NCBI GenBank assembly: GCA_947460915.1
Contig: CANHKJ010000007.1
Span: 1-26,995, forward strand
DNA from: Verrucomicrobiia bacterium
Lineage (GTDB): Bacteria > Verrucomicrobiota > Verrucomicrobiia > Verrucomicrobiales > Akkermansiaceae
Direction: 5' to 3'
DNA length: 26,995 nt
The notes under the pieces were generated by a model. That model made no database searches. It worked only from the letters and a program-made list of their open reading frames with translations, and was not told the origin of the DNA. Below, in pieces: positions 1-6,219 of the stretch. Positions within the stretch are counted from its first letter, which is position 1, and each line of letters begins with the position of its first letter. The translations under genes and the position numbers were made by a program.

Positions 1-950
1 CCAAGCCAGCAGCCAAACCTGCCAAGCCAGCAGCCAAACCTGCCAAGCCAGCAGCCAAACCTGCCAAGCCAGCAGCTAAACCTGCCAAGCCAGCAGCTAA
101 ACTTACCAAGCCAGCAGCTAAACTTACCAAGCCGGCAGCTAAACCTGCCAAGCCCGCAGCTAAACCTGCCAAGCCAGCAGCTAAACTTACCAAGCCCGCA
201 GCTAAACCTGTCAAGCCCGCAGCTAAACCTGTCAAGCCCGCAGCTAAACCTGCCAAGCCAGCAGCTAAAGCACCTGACAAAGCTATTACGAAAGCTCCCT
301 CCAAGCCCGCTCCTGCGCCTGTTGCCGTGAAAAAGGCAGCCGCCTCGGTCAAAGCCGCGCCGACACCAGCGCCCGTAGTTGCCGCGAAGCCGAAAAAAGT
401 CTTCGTCCCGCCTACCAAAAAATTCACCCCCATCGCTGAGACTCCTACCATCGTCGTCGAACCGATTACCGATCCCAAGTTTATCGCTTTTGCCGAGAAG
501 CAAAAGCAACGTTTGCTCGACCTCCGCGATGACATCGTCGATGCCATGACTGGCTCCGCACGCGAGGCCATCCGCAGTTCACCAGAAGGCTCAGATGCAT
601 CCGGCAGCGGCATGCACCAAGGTGATGCAGGCTCTGATGCTTACGACCGAGACTTCGCCCTTAGCGTGCTCGCCAAAGACCAAGATGCCCTCTACGAAAT
701 CGAAGAAGCCCTGCTGCGCATCAAAAAACACACCTATGGCATTTGCGAAATGTCAGGAAAACGCATTCCCATCGCTCGCCTCGAAGCCATCCCCTTCGCT
801 CGCCTCACTGTTGAGTGCCAAGCCCAGTGGGAAAAGGAATACGGCACCAAAAAATTCCGCCCCAGCGGTAGCGTCGGCTTCTCCGGCGGAGGAATTTTTG
901 ACGATGATGAAGATTCTGACACGATTTCGCTTGACGAAGACGAAGATTAA
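1..950 (+). CDS. DksA/TraR-family protein with Lys/Ala/Pro-rich repeat arm (5' end outside window)
   Basis: The frame is open from the left edge (first full codon at 3) to the stop at 950, giving 315 visible residues, so the true start lies outside; the GTG at 327 is only an internal codon. Residues 1-91 are 13 tandem seven-residue units of the KPAAKPA type, like bacterial histone H1-like tails. A Pro/Ala linker follows, then a DksA/TraR C-terminal region: a helical segment (EKQKQRLLDLRDDIVDAM), a GSD/AYDRDFALSVL stretch, the motif YGICEMSGKRIP, and RLEAIPFARLTVECQ. An acidic tail ends the protein. DksA-family proteins bind RNA polymerase through the secondary channel and tune rRNA and stress transcription. 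The zinc finger is degenerate: of the four usual cysteines, positions two and four are Ser and Gln. The basic arm suggests nucleic-acid binding (inference). The family assignment is firm; the exact role is not. Confidence 0.85.
   Translation, partial: KPAAKPAKPAAKPAKPAAKPAKPAAKPAKPAAKLTKPAAKLTKPAAKPAKPAAKPAKPAAKLTKPAAKPVKPAAKPVKPAAKPAKPAAKAPDKAITKAPSKPAPAPVAVKKAAASVKAAPTPAPVVAAKPKKVFVPPTKKFTPIAETPTIVVEPITDPKFIAFAEKQKQRLLDLRDDIVDAMTGSAREAIRSSPEGSDASGSGMHQGDAGSDAYDRDFALSVLAKDQDALYEIEEALLRIKKHTYGICEMSGKRIPIARLEAIPFARLTVECQAQWEKEYGTKKFRPSGSVGFSGGGIFDDDEDSDTISLDEDED
3..275 (+). repeat. 13 tandem 21-bp in-frame coding repeats
   Basis: Thirteen consecutive 21-bp units begin at 3, 24, 45 and so on to 255, each starting aagcc(a/c/g)gcagc. 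They encode seven-residue units, mostly KPAAKPA, with KPAAKLT and KPAAKPV variants. The array continues off the left edge. Units at the left are nearly identical in DNA and those on the right have diverged mainly at third positions, as expected from slippage-driven expansion under coding constraint. There are no spacers, so this is not a CRISPR array. Confidence 0.95.
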
Positions 951-980
951 CCTATTTTCCCCCTCCCATCACACCAAGCC

Positions 981-1154
981 ATGCCACGCGACATCATCAT
1001 CCTCGAATGCACCGAAGCGAAAGCGGAAGGTAAACCTACTTCCCGCTACGTGACCACCCGCAACAAAAAGAGTCTCCGTACTCCGGGTCGTCTCGAAAAG
1101 GTGAAATTCAATCCATTCCTTAAGCGCAGAACTCTTCATCGCGAACTCCGCTAA
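981..1154 (+). CDS. rpmG: 50S ribosomal protein L33
   Basis: A 57-codon gene starts at ATG 981 and ends at TAA 1152-1154. The product begins MPRDIIILECTEAK and contains SRYVTTRNKK, LEKVKFNPFLKR and a C-terminal HRELR, matching bacterial L33, a small basic protein of the large ribosomal subunit near the E site. It has one cysteine, so it lacks the paired CxxC motifs of the zinc-binding form and is the zinc-free type. It lies 30 bp after the DksA-like gene and 11 bp before rpsR, so the three are probably co-transcribed. No Shine-Dalgarno sequence is visible before the ATG. Confidence 0.93.
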   Translation: MPRDIIILECTEAKAEGKPTSRYVTTRNKKSLRTPGRLEKVKFNPFLKRRTLHRELR

Positions 1155-1165
1155 CACTACCGTAT

Positions 1166-1414
1166 ATGCAAGAAACCGAACCGAAAACTGTCGAGCGTCG
1201 CATTGCTTTCCGTAAAGCGAACCGTCGCATGACCCGTCGTCGCCAGGACATCCCTGTTGACAAAATCGATCACACCAACCCCGATCTTTTGGCCAAATTC
1301 ACCTCCACCACCGGCAAGATTCTTCCTCGCCGCGTTACCGGAGTGCCCGCCAAAGTGCATCGCAAGATCACTCGTGAGATCAAGCGCGCTCGCGCTCTGA
1401 ACCTCGCACCATAA
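1166..1414 (+). CDS. rpsR: 30S ribosomal protein S18
   Basis: The 82-residue product shows the S18 core: a segment resembling DLLAKFTSTTGKILPRR, followed by VTGVPAKVHRKITREIKRARALNLAP. S18 binds the platform of the small subunit next to S6. The length is normal for the family. The usual Cys after VTGV is Pro here. It follows rpmG by 11 bp and is closed by the strong terminator at 1437-1478, so the operon visible here is dksA-like, rpmG, rpsR. S6 and single-strand binding protein, the common rpsR partners, are absent. The start ATG lacks a Shine-Dalgarno sequence. Confidence 0.97.
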   Translation: MQETEPKTVERRIAFRKANRRMTRRRQDIPVDKIDHTNPDLLAKFTSTTGKILPRRVTGVPAKVHRKITREIKRARALNLAP

Positions 1415-1436
1415 GCATCCGCTCGATTGCTTTACA

Positions 1437-1478
1437 GGGCTTGTCCGTCTAACGCCGGGCAGGCCCTTTTCCTTTTTT
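1437..1478 (+). terminator. Intrinsic terminator after rpsR
   Basis: An 11-bp stem (1437-1447 paired with 1456-1466, with a few G-T pairs) encloses an 8-nt loop and is followed immediately by TTTTCCTTTTTT. It lies 22 bp after the rpsR stop and before folE2. It also argues for starting folE2 at 1520 rather than at the ATG at 1427, which would place the stem inside the coding region. Confidence 0.9.
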
Positions 1479-1519
1479 CCCAATTTACCTTATTTCCTTT
1501 TCTCCGGCCTGACACTTCC

Positions 1520-2302
1520 ATGCAAGAACTCACCGACACTCAAAACGAAAAAGACGACCGCAACATTCCCATCGACCGCGTCGGCGTAAAAAATCTGCGC
1601 TTTCCCGTAGAAGTTCGGGAAAAATCCGGCGGCACGCAAAAAACAGTAGCCACCGTTTCACTCGCCGTTGATTTACCTCAACACTACAAAGGCACGCACA
1701 TGAGTCGCTTCGTCGAAGTGCTCAATGCCCACGGCGCTTGCCTCGATGTCCATACTATCAATGCCATTCCCAAAGAGCTGCTCAAGCGCCTCGATGCCCA
1801 ACGCGCTCACGTCACTTTCCAGTTTCCGTTTTTCATGAAAAAGGCTGCACCCGTCAGCGGTGGCGAGGGTCTAGTCGACTTCGAAGTACGCTTCGAGATC
1901 GAATACCATCGCGATGGCAGTTCCGATTTTATTCTCACCACTTTTGTTCCCGTCGCTACATTGTGCCCTTGCTCCAAGGCGATCAGTGACCGCGGTGCTC
2001 ACAACCAACGCGGTCTTGTCACCTACTCGATCCGCTCTACCAAGCCGATCTGGATCGAGGACCTCATCGCCCTCGTCGAGCGCTCCGCCAGTTGCGAACT
2101 CTACAGCTTGCTAAAACGTCCCGATGAAAAATACGTGACCGAAAAAGCCTACGACAATCCCGTTTTTGTCGAAGATCTTGTCCGCAACATCGCCTCGCGA
2201 AGCAACAGCCACGAAACAATCACATGGTATCGCGTCGAAGCCGAAAACTTCGAGTCCATCCACAATCACAACGCCTACGCACTGATCGAAAGCAAACCGT
2301 AA
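1520..2302 (+). CDS. folE2: GTP cyclohydrolase FolE2 (type IB)
   Basis: The 260-residue product belongs to the GCYH-IB (FolE2) family, which converts GTP to 7,8-dihydroneopterin triphosphate, the first step of folate (and queuosine precursor) synthesis, in the cytoplasm. Family marks visible are the N-terminal DRVGVKNLRFPVEV, THMSRFVEVL, the metal-site LCPCSKAISDRGAHNQRG with its conserved Cys and His, and the later PVFVEDLVRNIA and HNHNAYA segments. FolE2 often works with metals other than zinc, so it can replace zinc-dependent FolE under zinc limitation (family knowledge). ATG 1520 is chosen because the longer frame from 1427 has a non-homologous leader and spans the rpsR terminator. It ends 6 bp before apt. 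Confidence 0.95.
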   Translation: MQELTDTQNEKDDRNIPIDRVGVKNLRFPVEVREKSGGTQKTVATVSLAVDLPQHYKGTHMSRFVEVLNAHGACLDVHTINAIPKELLKRLDAQRAHVTFQFPFFMKKAAPVSGGEGLVDFEVRFEIEYHRDGSSDFILTTFVPVATLCPCSKAISDRGAHNQRGLVTYSIRSTKPIWIEDLIALVERSASCELYSLLKRPDEKYVTEKAYDNPVFVEDLVRNIASRSNSHETITWYRVEAENFESIHNHNAYALIESKP

Positions 2303-2308
2303 CCGCAC

Positions 2309-2833
2309 ATGCCCTCCTCTGATCATCTCCGCGCCGCCGTCCGTGACATTCCTGATTTCCCGAAAGAAGGAATCCTCTTCAAAGACATCACGCCGGTTCT
2401 CGCCGATGGGAAGTTGTTTCGCGATTGCATCACGCTGTTGTGCAACACCGCAGGTGATCAGGTGATCGACAAAGTCGTAGGCATCGATGCACGCGGATTC
2501 ATTTTCGCCGCAGCTGTCGCTGATCGTCTCGGAGTAGGCTTCGTGCCCGTGCGCAAAGCCGGCAAACTCCCATGGAAAACCCGTGGCCTCGCCTACTCAC
2601 TCGAATACGGCGAAAACGTCATCGAACTGCACGAAGACGCTGTTTTGCCCGGAGAAAAAGTCCTACTCGTGGATGATCTGCTCGCCACCGGAGGTACTGC
2701 CGCTGCAGCAGCCAAATTGATCACTTCACTCGGAGCGACTTTGGTCGGCGCCAGCTTTTTCATCGAACTCGAAGACCTAGCAGGCCGCGCCAAAATGCCC
2801 TCCTGCCCGATTCACTCGATCTTGAAATACTAA
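2309..2833 (+). CDS. apt: Adenine phosphoribosyltransferase
   Basis: The 174-residue protein has the full APRT layout: an N-terminal VRDIPDFPKEGILFKDITPVL segment typical of the family's hood, GIDARGFIFAAAVA, VPVRKAGKLPW, and the PRPP-binding loop VLLVDDLLATGGTA near residues 118-131. APRT salvages adenine with PRPP to make AMP in the cytoplasm. The length is the usual 170-180 residues and nothing is missing. The gene starts 6 bp after the folE2 stop, so it is probably translated from the same transcript; both enzymes act in purine-linked metabolism. Confidence 0.97.
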   Translation: MPSSDHLRAAVRDIPDFPKEGILFKDITPVLADGKLFRDCITLLCNTAGDQVIDKVVGIDARGFIFAAAVADRLGVGFVPVRKAGKLPWKTRGLAYSLEYGENVIELHEDAVLPGEKVLLVDDLLATGGTAAAAAKLITSLGATLVGASFFIELEDLAGRAKMPSCPIHSILKY

Positions 2834-2843
2834 ATCTGCTTTC

Positions 2844-3335
2844 ATGCCTGAAGATGCAAAATTGATTCGCCGCTTTCGGATCTGGATCGGCTTTTTTATC
2901 TTCGGCTTGGTGGGAAGTGGCATCACCGCATTTCCGCTAGAAACCGAGCTCATCTGGCTCTGCCAGTTTCTCGGAATCTCCGCCCAAGCAAATCCGTGGG
3001 GCGAAATGGGTCAATGGCTCTTGCGCGTGCGCAATGGATTAATTGACACCAATCTCCATTACCCATGGCTTGCTTATGGGACGGACTGGCTCGCCTTCGG
3101 TCACCTAATGCTTGCGGTTTTTTTCCTTGGTCCCATGCGAGACCCGAAGCAAAGCCGTTGGATTCTCCAATGTGGCATGTTTTGCTGCATGGCCGTGATT
3201 CCACTCGCGATGATTTGCGGAGCCATTCGTGACATCCCTCTTGGCTGGCGTTTGATCGATTGCAGTTTCGGCATTTTCGGAATGATTCCCCTACTCGCTT
3301 GCTGGCGGATTTTGCGGAAATGGGAACGTGCTTGA
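2844..3335 (+). CDS. Conserved four-span inner-membrane protein, function unknown
   Basis: The 163-residue product has four likely membrane spans near residues 11-30, 80-98, 107-127 and 135-156, with short polar loops. Distinct conserved-looking segments are GITAFPLETEL after span 1, LAYGTDWLAFGHL entering span 2, and IRDIPLGWRLIDCSFGIFG before span 4. I recognise the pattern as a conserved hypothetical family in Bacteroidota/Verrucomicrobiota but know no assigned function. It follows apt by 10 bp and is the last gene of this plus-strand run, facing the SprT-like gene across a 60-bp gap. No signal peptide or catalytic motif is evident. Confidence 0.75.
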   Translation: MPEDAKLIRRFRIWIGFFIFGLVGSGITAFPLETELIWLCQFLGISAQANPWGEMGQWLLRVRNGLIDTNLHYPWLAYGTDWLAFGHLMLAVFFLGPMRDPKQSRWILQCGMFCCMAVIPLAMICGAIRDIPLGWRLIDCSFGIFGMIPLLACWRILRKWERA

Positions 3336-3344
3336 TTGAAAAAA

Positions 3345-3395
3345 GGTGCCCGAGTCTAACGGTGGCTCTGCTAAGGGATTGCAAATCCCTTCTCT
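3345..3395 (+). other. tRNA-Cys-like 5' fragment or terminator hairpin
   Basis: This convergent gap holds a sequence starting GGTGCCCGAGTC, then CTAACGGTGGCTC, then an 8-bp stem (3373-3380 with 3384-3391) enclosing GCA. Read as a tRNA, the stem-loop is a classic tRNA-Cys anticodon arm (AGGGA-TTGCAAA-TCCCT), and GGTGCCC could be the 5' acceptor strand. However, no T arm, no matching GGGCACC and no CCA follow, and the gap runs into the SprT-like stop codon at 3396. Read otherwise, it is a hairpin followed by TCTCTTTATT that could end the apt transcript. Both readings are open. Confidence 0.35.
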
Positions 3396-3983
3396 TTATT
3401 GACTTGATTTGATTTCGATCAGCCGAAAACGCCCATCGTATCTGCCCTCGTTGTACTTTTTGCAACAAGGATAGCAGGCCATCGGCTTGGTGATTTTTTT
3501 GACGCGTTTGAACTGACTGCGGCAGTTTGGGCAACCGTAGAGATACTTGGGTTGAATTTTGCGGCGTTTCAGTGGGAGTTGATGAAACACTGATTCACCT
3601 GGAATTCCAAGATCCGCACAAGCTTGACGCCACTCTGCGCCGTGAGCCTCGATTCGCTTCCTTCCAGCTCGTTCATACGCAATCAAATGCGCTAACTCAT
3701 GCCGCAGAGTGCGCCACTTTTGTTCAGGATCGATGTTTTCAATTTTCGGATTCAGCTCGATCAATCGCGCTGGCCACCACGCACGGCCCGCCGTCGTCTG
3801 CATGCGGCTATTCCAAGAAACTTCCACCCGTCGTGCCAACTCGGGCAAGCCCAAAGCCGACGCCGTTTCACGACACCAAATCGTAAGCACCTCGTCCTGC
3901 ATCTGCTCAGCCAAACGCTTTTTCACTGCGGAAGCCGGTTGAGGGAGCCAGCTAAAAACCATTTGCCAAGGACTGCGTCGCAT
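3396..3983 (-). CDS. SprT-like zinc metalloprotease-type protein
   Basis: The 195-residue product has the SprT-like HExxH active-site motif in LRHELAHLIAYERAGRK, a third likely metal ligand in the downstream AHGAEWRQACADLG, and a C-terminal zinc ribbon (YGCPNCRSQF ... MACYPCCKKYN). SprT/Spartan-type proteins include DNA-protein crosslink proteases in eukaryotes; bacterial SprT members are mostly uncharacterised. The start at 3983 is chosen because an upstream frame to 4169 would run through a sigma70-like promoter and the inverted-repeat element, and its extra 62 residues look non-coding. The ribbon reads CPNC followed by CYPCC, so its ligand set may be slightly altered. It is convergent with the upstream membrane-protein gene. 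Confidence 0.85.
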   Translation of the reverse strand: MRRSPWQMVFSWLPQPASAVKKRLAEQMQDEVLTIWCRETASALGLPELARRVEVSWNSRMQTTAGRAWWPARLIELNPKIENIDPEQKWRTLRHELAHLIAYERAGRKRIEAHGAEWRQACADLGIPGESVFHQLPLKRRKIQPKYLYGCPNCRSQFKRVKKITKPMACYPCCKKYNEGRYDGRFRLIEIKSSQ

Positions 3984-3992
3984 TGTGGTGTC

Positions 3993-4021
3993 ACTATAGC
4001 ACGTCTGATGATCACTGACAA
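3993..4021 (-). promoter_or_regulatory. Sigma70-like promoter for the SprT-like gene
   Basis: On the minus strand TTGTCA (4016-4021) and TATAGT (3993-3998) are separated by exactly 17 bp; each hexamer differs from consensus by one base. Only 9 bp separate the -10 box from the ATG at 3981-3983, which predicts an mRNA leader of just a few bases, or none. Confidence 0.65.
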
Positions 4022-4103
4022 CCACCCAGCACAAAATACCGCTGTCGCACGCTATCTTTTCAACACAAAAATGAATGAACTTAAAGATCGTAAAAGTTAG
4101 ATC

Positions 4104-4206
4104 AAACGCAAAGGTCGCTAAGTTCGCCAAGGCGCAAAGTTTTTTTTCATCATATCTTGTCCATTTCAAACTTCAAAAACTTAGCGTCTTAGAGACCTTT
4201 GCGTTT
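4104..4206. repeat. Inverted-repeat (MITE-like) intergenic element
   Basis: The left arm begins AAACGCAAAGGTC and continues with CTAAG, and a CAAAGTTTTTT run ends it near 4147. The right arm (4175-4206) is its imperfect complement, reading AAAAACTTAGCG and ending GACCTTTGCGTTT. The outer 13 bp are a perfect inverted repeat. The family of short AACGCAAAGG-type palindromes is widespread in bacterial intergenic regions; no ORF is present inside. It lies between the divergent SprT-like and BatA-like genes. Confidence 0.7.
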
Positions 4207-4271
4207 AATCCAAGTGCTTCGACAACATTTTTCCACTCGCCATCCCGTGCCTAATCTCGTAATTCTTTGCC

Positions 4272-6053
4272 ATGCCAAGCTTTGCCAATCCAGCCGGACT
4301 CTGGGCCCTCATCGGGATTCCTGCGATCCTGCTGATCCATTTCCTTCAACGCAAAGCCCAATCTTTTCCGATCTCCACCTTATTTCTGTTAGAAAAAACG
4401 CATCGCGAAGCCAATACAGGACGCAACTTCGATCGGCTCACCAATTCCATTCCGCTGTGGATGCAGCTTCTCGCCGTTCTTCTCATCACCTGGCTGATGA
4501 CCGAACCACAATTCCCGATGGCCCGTAGCACCCAGCGCATTGCCATCGTGCTCGACTCCTCAGCGTCGATGTCGGTTTCCAAAGAACTCATCATCACCTC
4601 CCTCACCGAGCAACTGCCTCCGCTCAAAGGCTTCGCCACTGAGGTCGAATATACTGTGCTTGAATCCATACCCGGAAAACCACGAATCTACGCTGGCAAG
4701 AACACCGAAGAACTTCTCGCGGCACTCAAAGCATGGCAGCCATTGACGCCACTCACCGATCCCACCCTCGCCCTGCGTTTGGCTCGTTCGTTAGTCTCGC
4801 GCGATGGCATTGTGTTGTTCGTGACCGATACTCCTGTCGAGGTCCTTCCATTTGACGCGCGCCTTTTAGCCGCAGGTGAAAAAATCGACAACTGCGGCTT
4901 CACTGGAGTCACATTCGAAGAAAAAGAAGGCAGCCTACTCTGGCGCGCAACACTGCAGAATTATTCGGACAAGGAAATCACCCGCACCTGGCAGATCGAT
5001 TCCGGAAACGGCCAGCTCAGCCCACCAAAATCAATCACCCTCGAACCGCGTTCTTTGCTTACCCTGCAAGCGAATTTCCCCAGCAAATCTGAACGCATCA
5101 AGCTGATCCTTTCGGCTGATCAGTTCCCACTCGACGATACACTTCATCTCGTGCGGCCCGCTCCCAAGCAATTGTTTCTTTCTACCGCCGCGCCACTCGA
5201 AGCCTTGGGCAAAAAAATCCTCCGCTCGATCGAAAACATGCAACCTGTAGGCACACAAGCAGCCGATTTGTCTCTTGTCTCCTATGATCCGCTCGACCCC
5301 GTGCTTCCCGAGGGCAATGCAGTCATTTTCTCCAACGATGCCACGCAAGGCGGTCAGTATCTCGCCGGCGGCATCATCGCCACCCAGCACCCGCTGATGA
5401 ATGGCATCAACTGGCAAGCCTTGCTCATTCGTGAAACCATTTCTCTCGAAATCCGCCCCTCCGATGAAGTGCTCCTGAGACAAGCCGAGCGACCACTGAT
5501 CCTGCTGCGCAGCACCCCAGCGACGGCGACTGTGCCAGCGAGCCAACAATTGCTTTTTAACTTCGATCCGCGCCTCTCCAACATCGACACCCAGCCCGCG
5601 TTGATCGTTTGCTTACTGCGCTTCGCCGAGCAAATTCGCACCAAAAAAGTTGCCAAGTCGCAAGAAAATTGGGAATGCGCCCAACCGATCAACATCGCAA
5701 TCAAACCCAACATTGCTCCGTTATTTCTTGATCAACTCGACGCCCAAGGCAAAACGCTAGCGAGCCAATCAATCGACCCAAACCAACCACTCTTCGCACC
5801 CGAGCAACCAGGATTTTACCAAGTCCGCCAAGGCGAGGAAATCCTCGTCACCAGCGCCACCTACTTTGCAGATACCCGCGAGGCCGATTTCAGTCATTGC
5901 GCCAGCGAAAACCAACTTGCCAATGCGCAAATTAATGCCGTGCAAGCCCACAGCATCGGTGATCCCTTTTATCACTACTGGATCATCCTGTTGCTCGTTT
6001 TGCTACTCGCCTCGTGGATTTTCATCAAAGAGCGCAAAGCAGTGGTAGCATGA
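4272..6053 (+). CDS. BatA/VWA-domain membrane protein
   Basis: The 593-residue product starts with the BatA N-terminal pattern (FANPAGLWALIGIPAILLIHF and SFPISTLFLLEK), a second membrane span near residues 64-80, then a von Willebrand factor A domain with a MIDAS-like VLDSSASMS (DxSxS) and a later VLFVTD. The middle region looks like beta-rich extracytoplasmic domains, and a C-terminal span (near residues 562-582) is followed by basic residues. BatA-like proteins accompany MoxR ATPase and DUF58 genes in many bacteria, where VWA domains probably mediate protein contacts. Neither MoxR nor DUF58 is present here; the gene instead heads the ExbB-like cluster, 166 bp ahead of it. An envelope assembly or scaffold role is inference. 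Confidence 0.8.
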   Translation: MPSFANPAGLWALIGIPAILLIHFLQRKAQSFPISTLFLLEKTHREANTGRNFDRLTNSIPLWMQLLAVLLITWLMTEPQFPMARSTQRIAIVLDSSASMSVSKELIITSLTEQLPPLKGFATEVEYTVLESIPGKPRIYAGKNTEELLAALKAWQPLTPLTDPTLALRLARSLVSRDGIVLFVTDTPVEVLPFDARLLAAGEKIDNCGFTGVTFEEKEGSLLWRATLQNYSDKEITRTWQIDSGNGQLSPPKSITLEPRSLLTLQANFPSKSERIKLILSADQFPLDDTLHLVRPAPKQLFLSTAAPLEALGKKILRSIENMQPVGTQAADLSLVSYDPLDPVLPEGNAVIFSNDATQGGQYLAGGIIATQHPLMNGINWQALLIRETISLEIRPSDEVLLRQAERPLILLRSTPATATVPASQQLLFNFDPRLSNIDTQPALIVCLLRFAEQIRTKKVAKSQENWECAQPINIAIKPNIAPLFLDQLDAQGKTLASQSIDPNQPLFAPEQPGFYQVRQGEEILVTSATYFADTREADFSHCASENQLANAQINAVQAHSIGDPFYHYWIILLLVLLLASWIFIKERKAVVA

Positions 6054-6219
6054 TTAGAATCATTGCTAATCTAACAAAAACGCAGCCAAGTCAACTAAAC
6101 CTGTCAGGATATCCGCTTGACTAGGACTCGTTTCATGTCATTTCCATCGTTGTGCGACAGATTTCCGCGCGAGCGGACGTACCACAGTGCTCCATCAACG
6201 ATCTCACACCAAACGACCC

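Noticed and set aside
3..275. Regular 21-bp repeats as a CRISPR array
   Set aside because: There are no unique spacers; the units abut and encode KPAAKPA heptads in an open frame.
3984..4169. Longer start of the SprT-like gene at 4169
   Set aside because: The extra 62 codons cross a sigma70-like promoter and the inverted-repeat element and show no family similarity.
6052..6071. GATTAG/CTAATC hairpin as a terminator after the BatA-like gene
   Set aside because: The stem is 6 bp, AT-rich and overlaps the stop codon, with no T-run after it.
6117..6145. TTGACT upstream of the ExbB-like gene as a -35 box
   Set aside because: No acceptable -10 hexamer lies 16-18 bp downstream.
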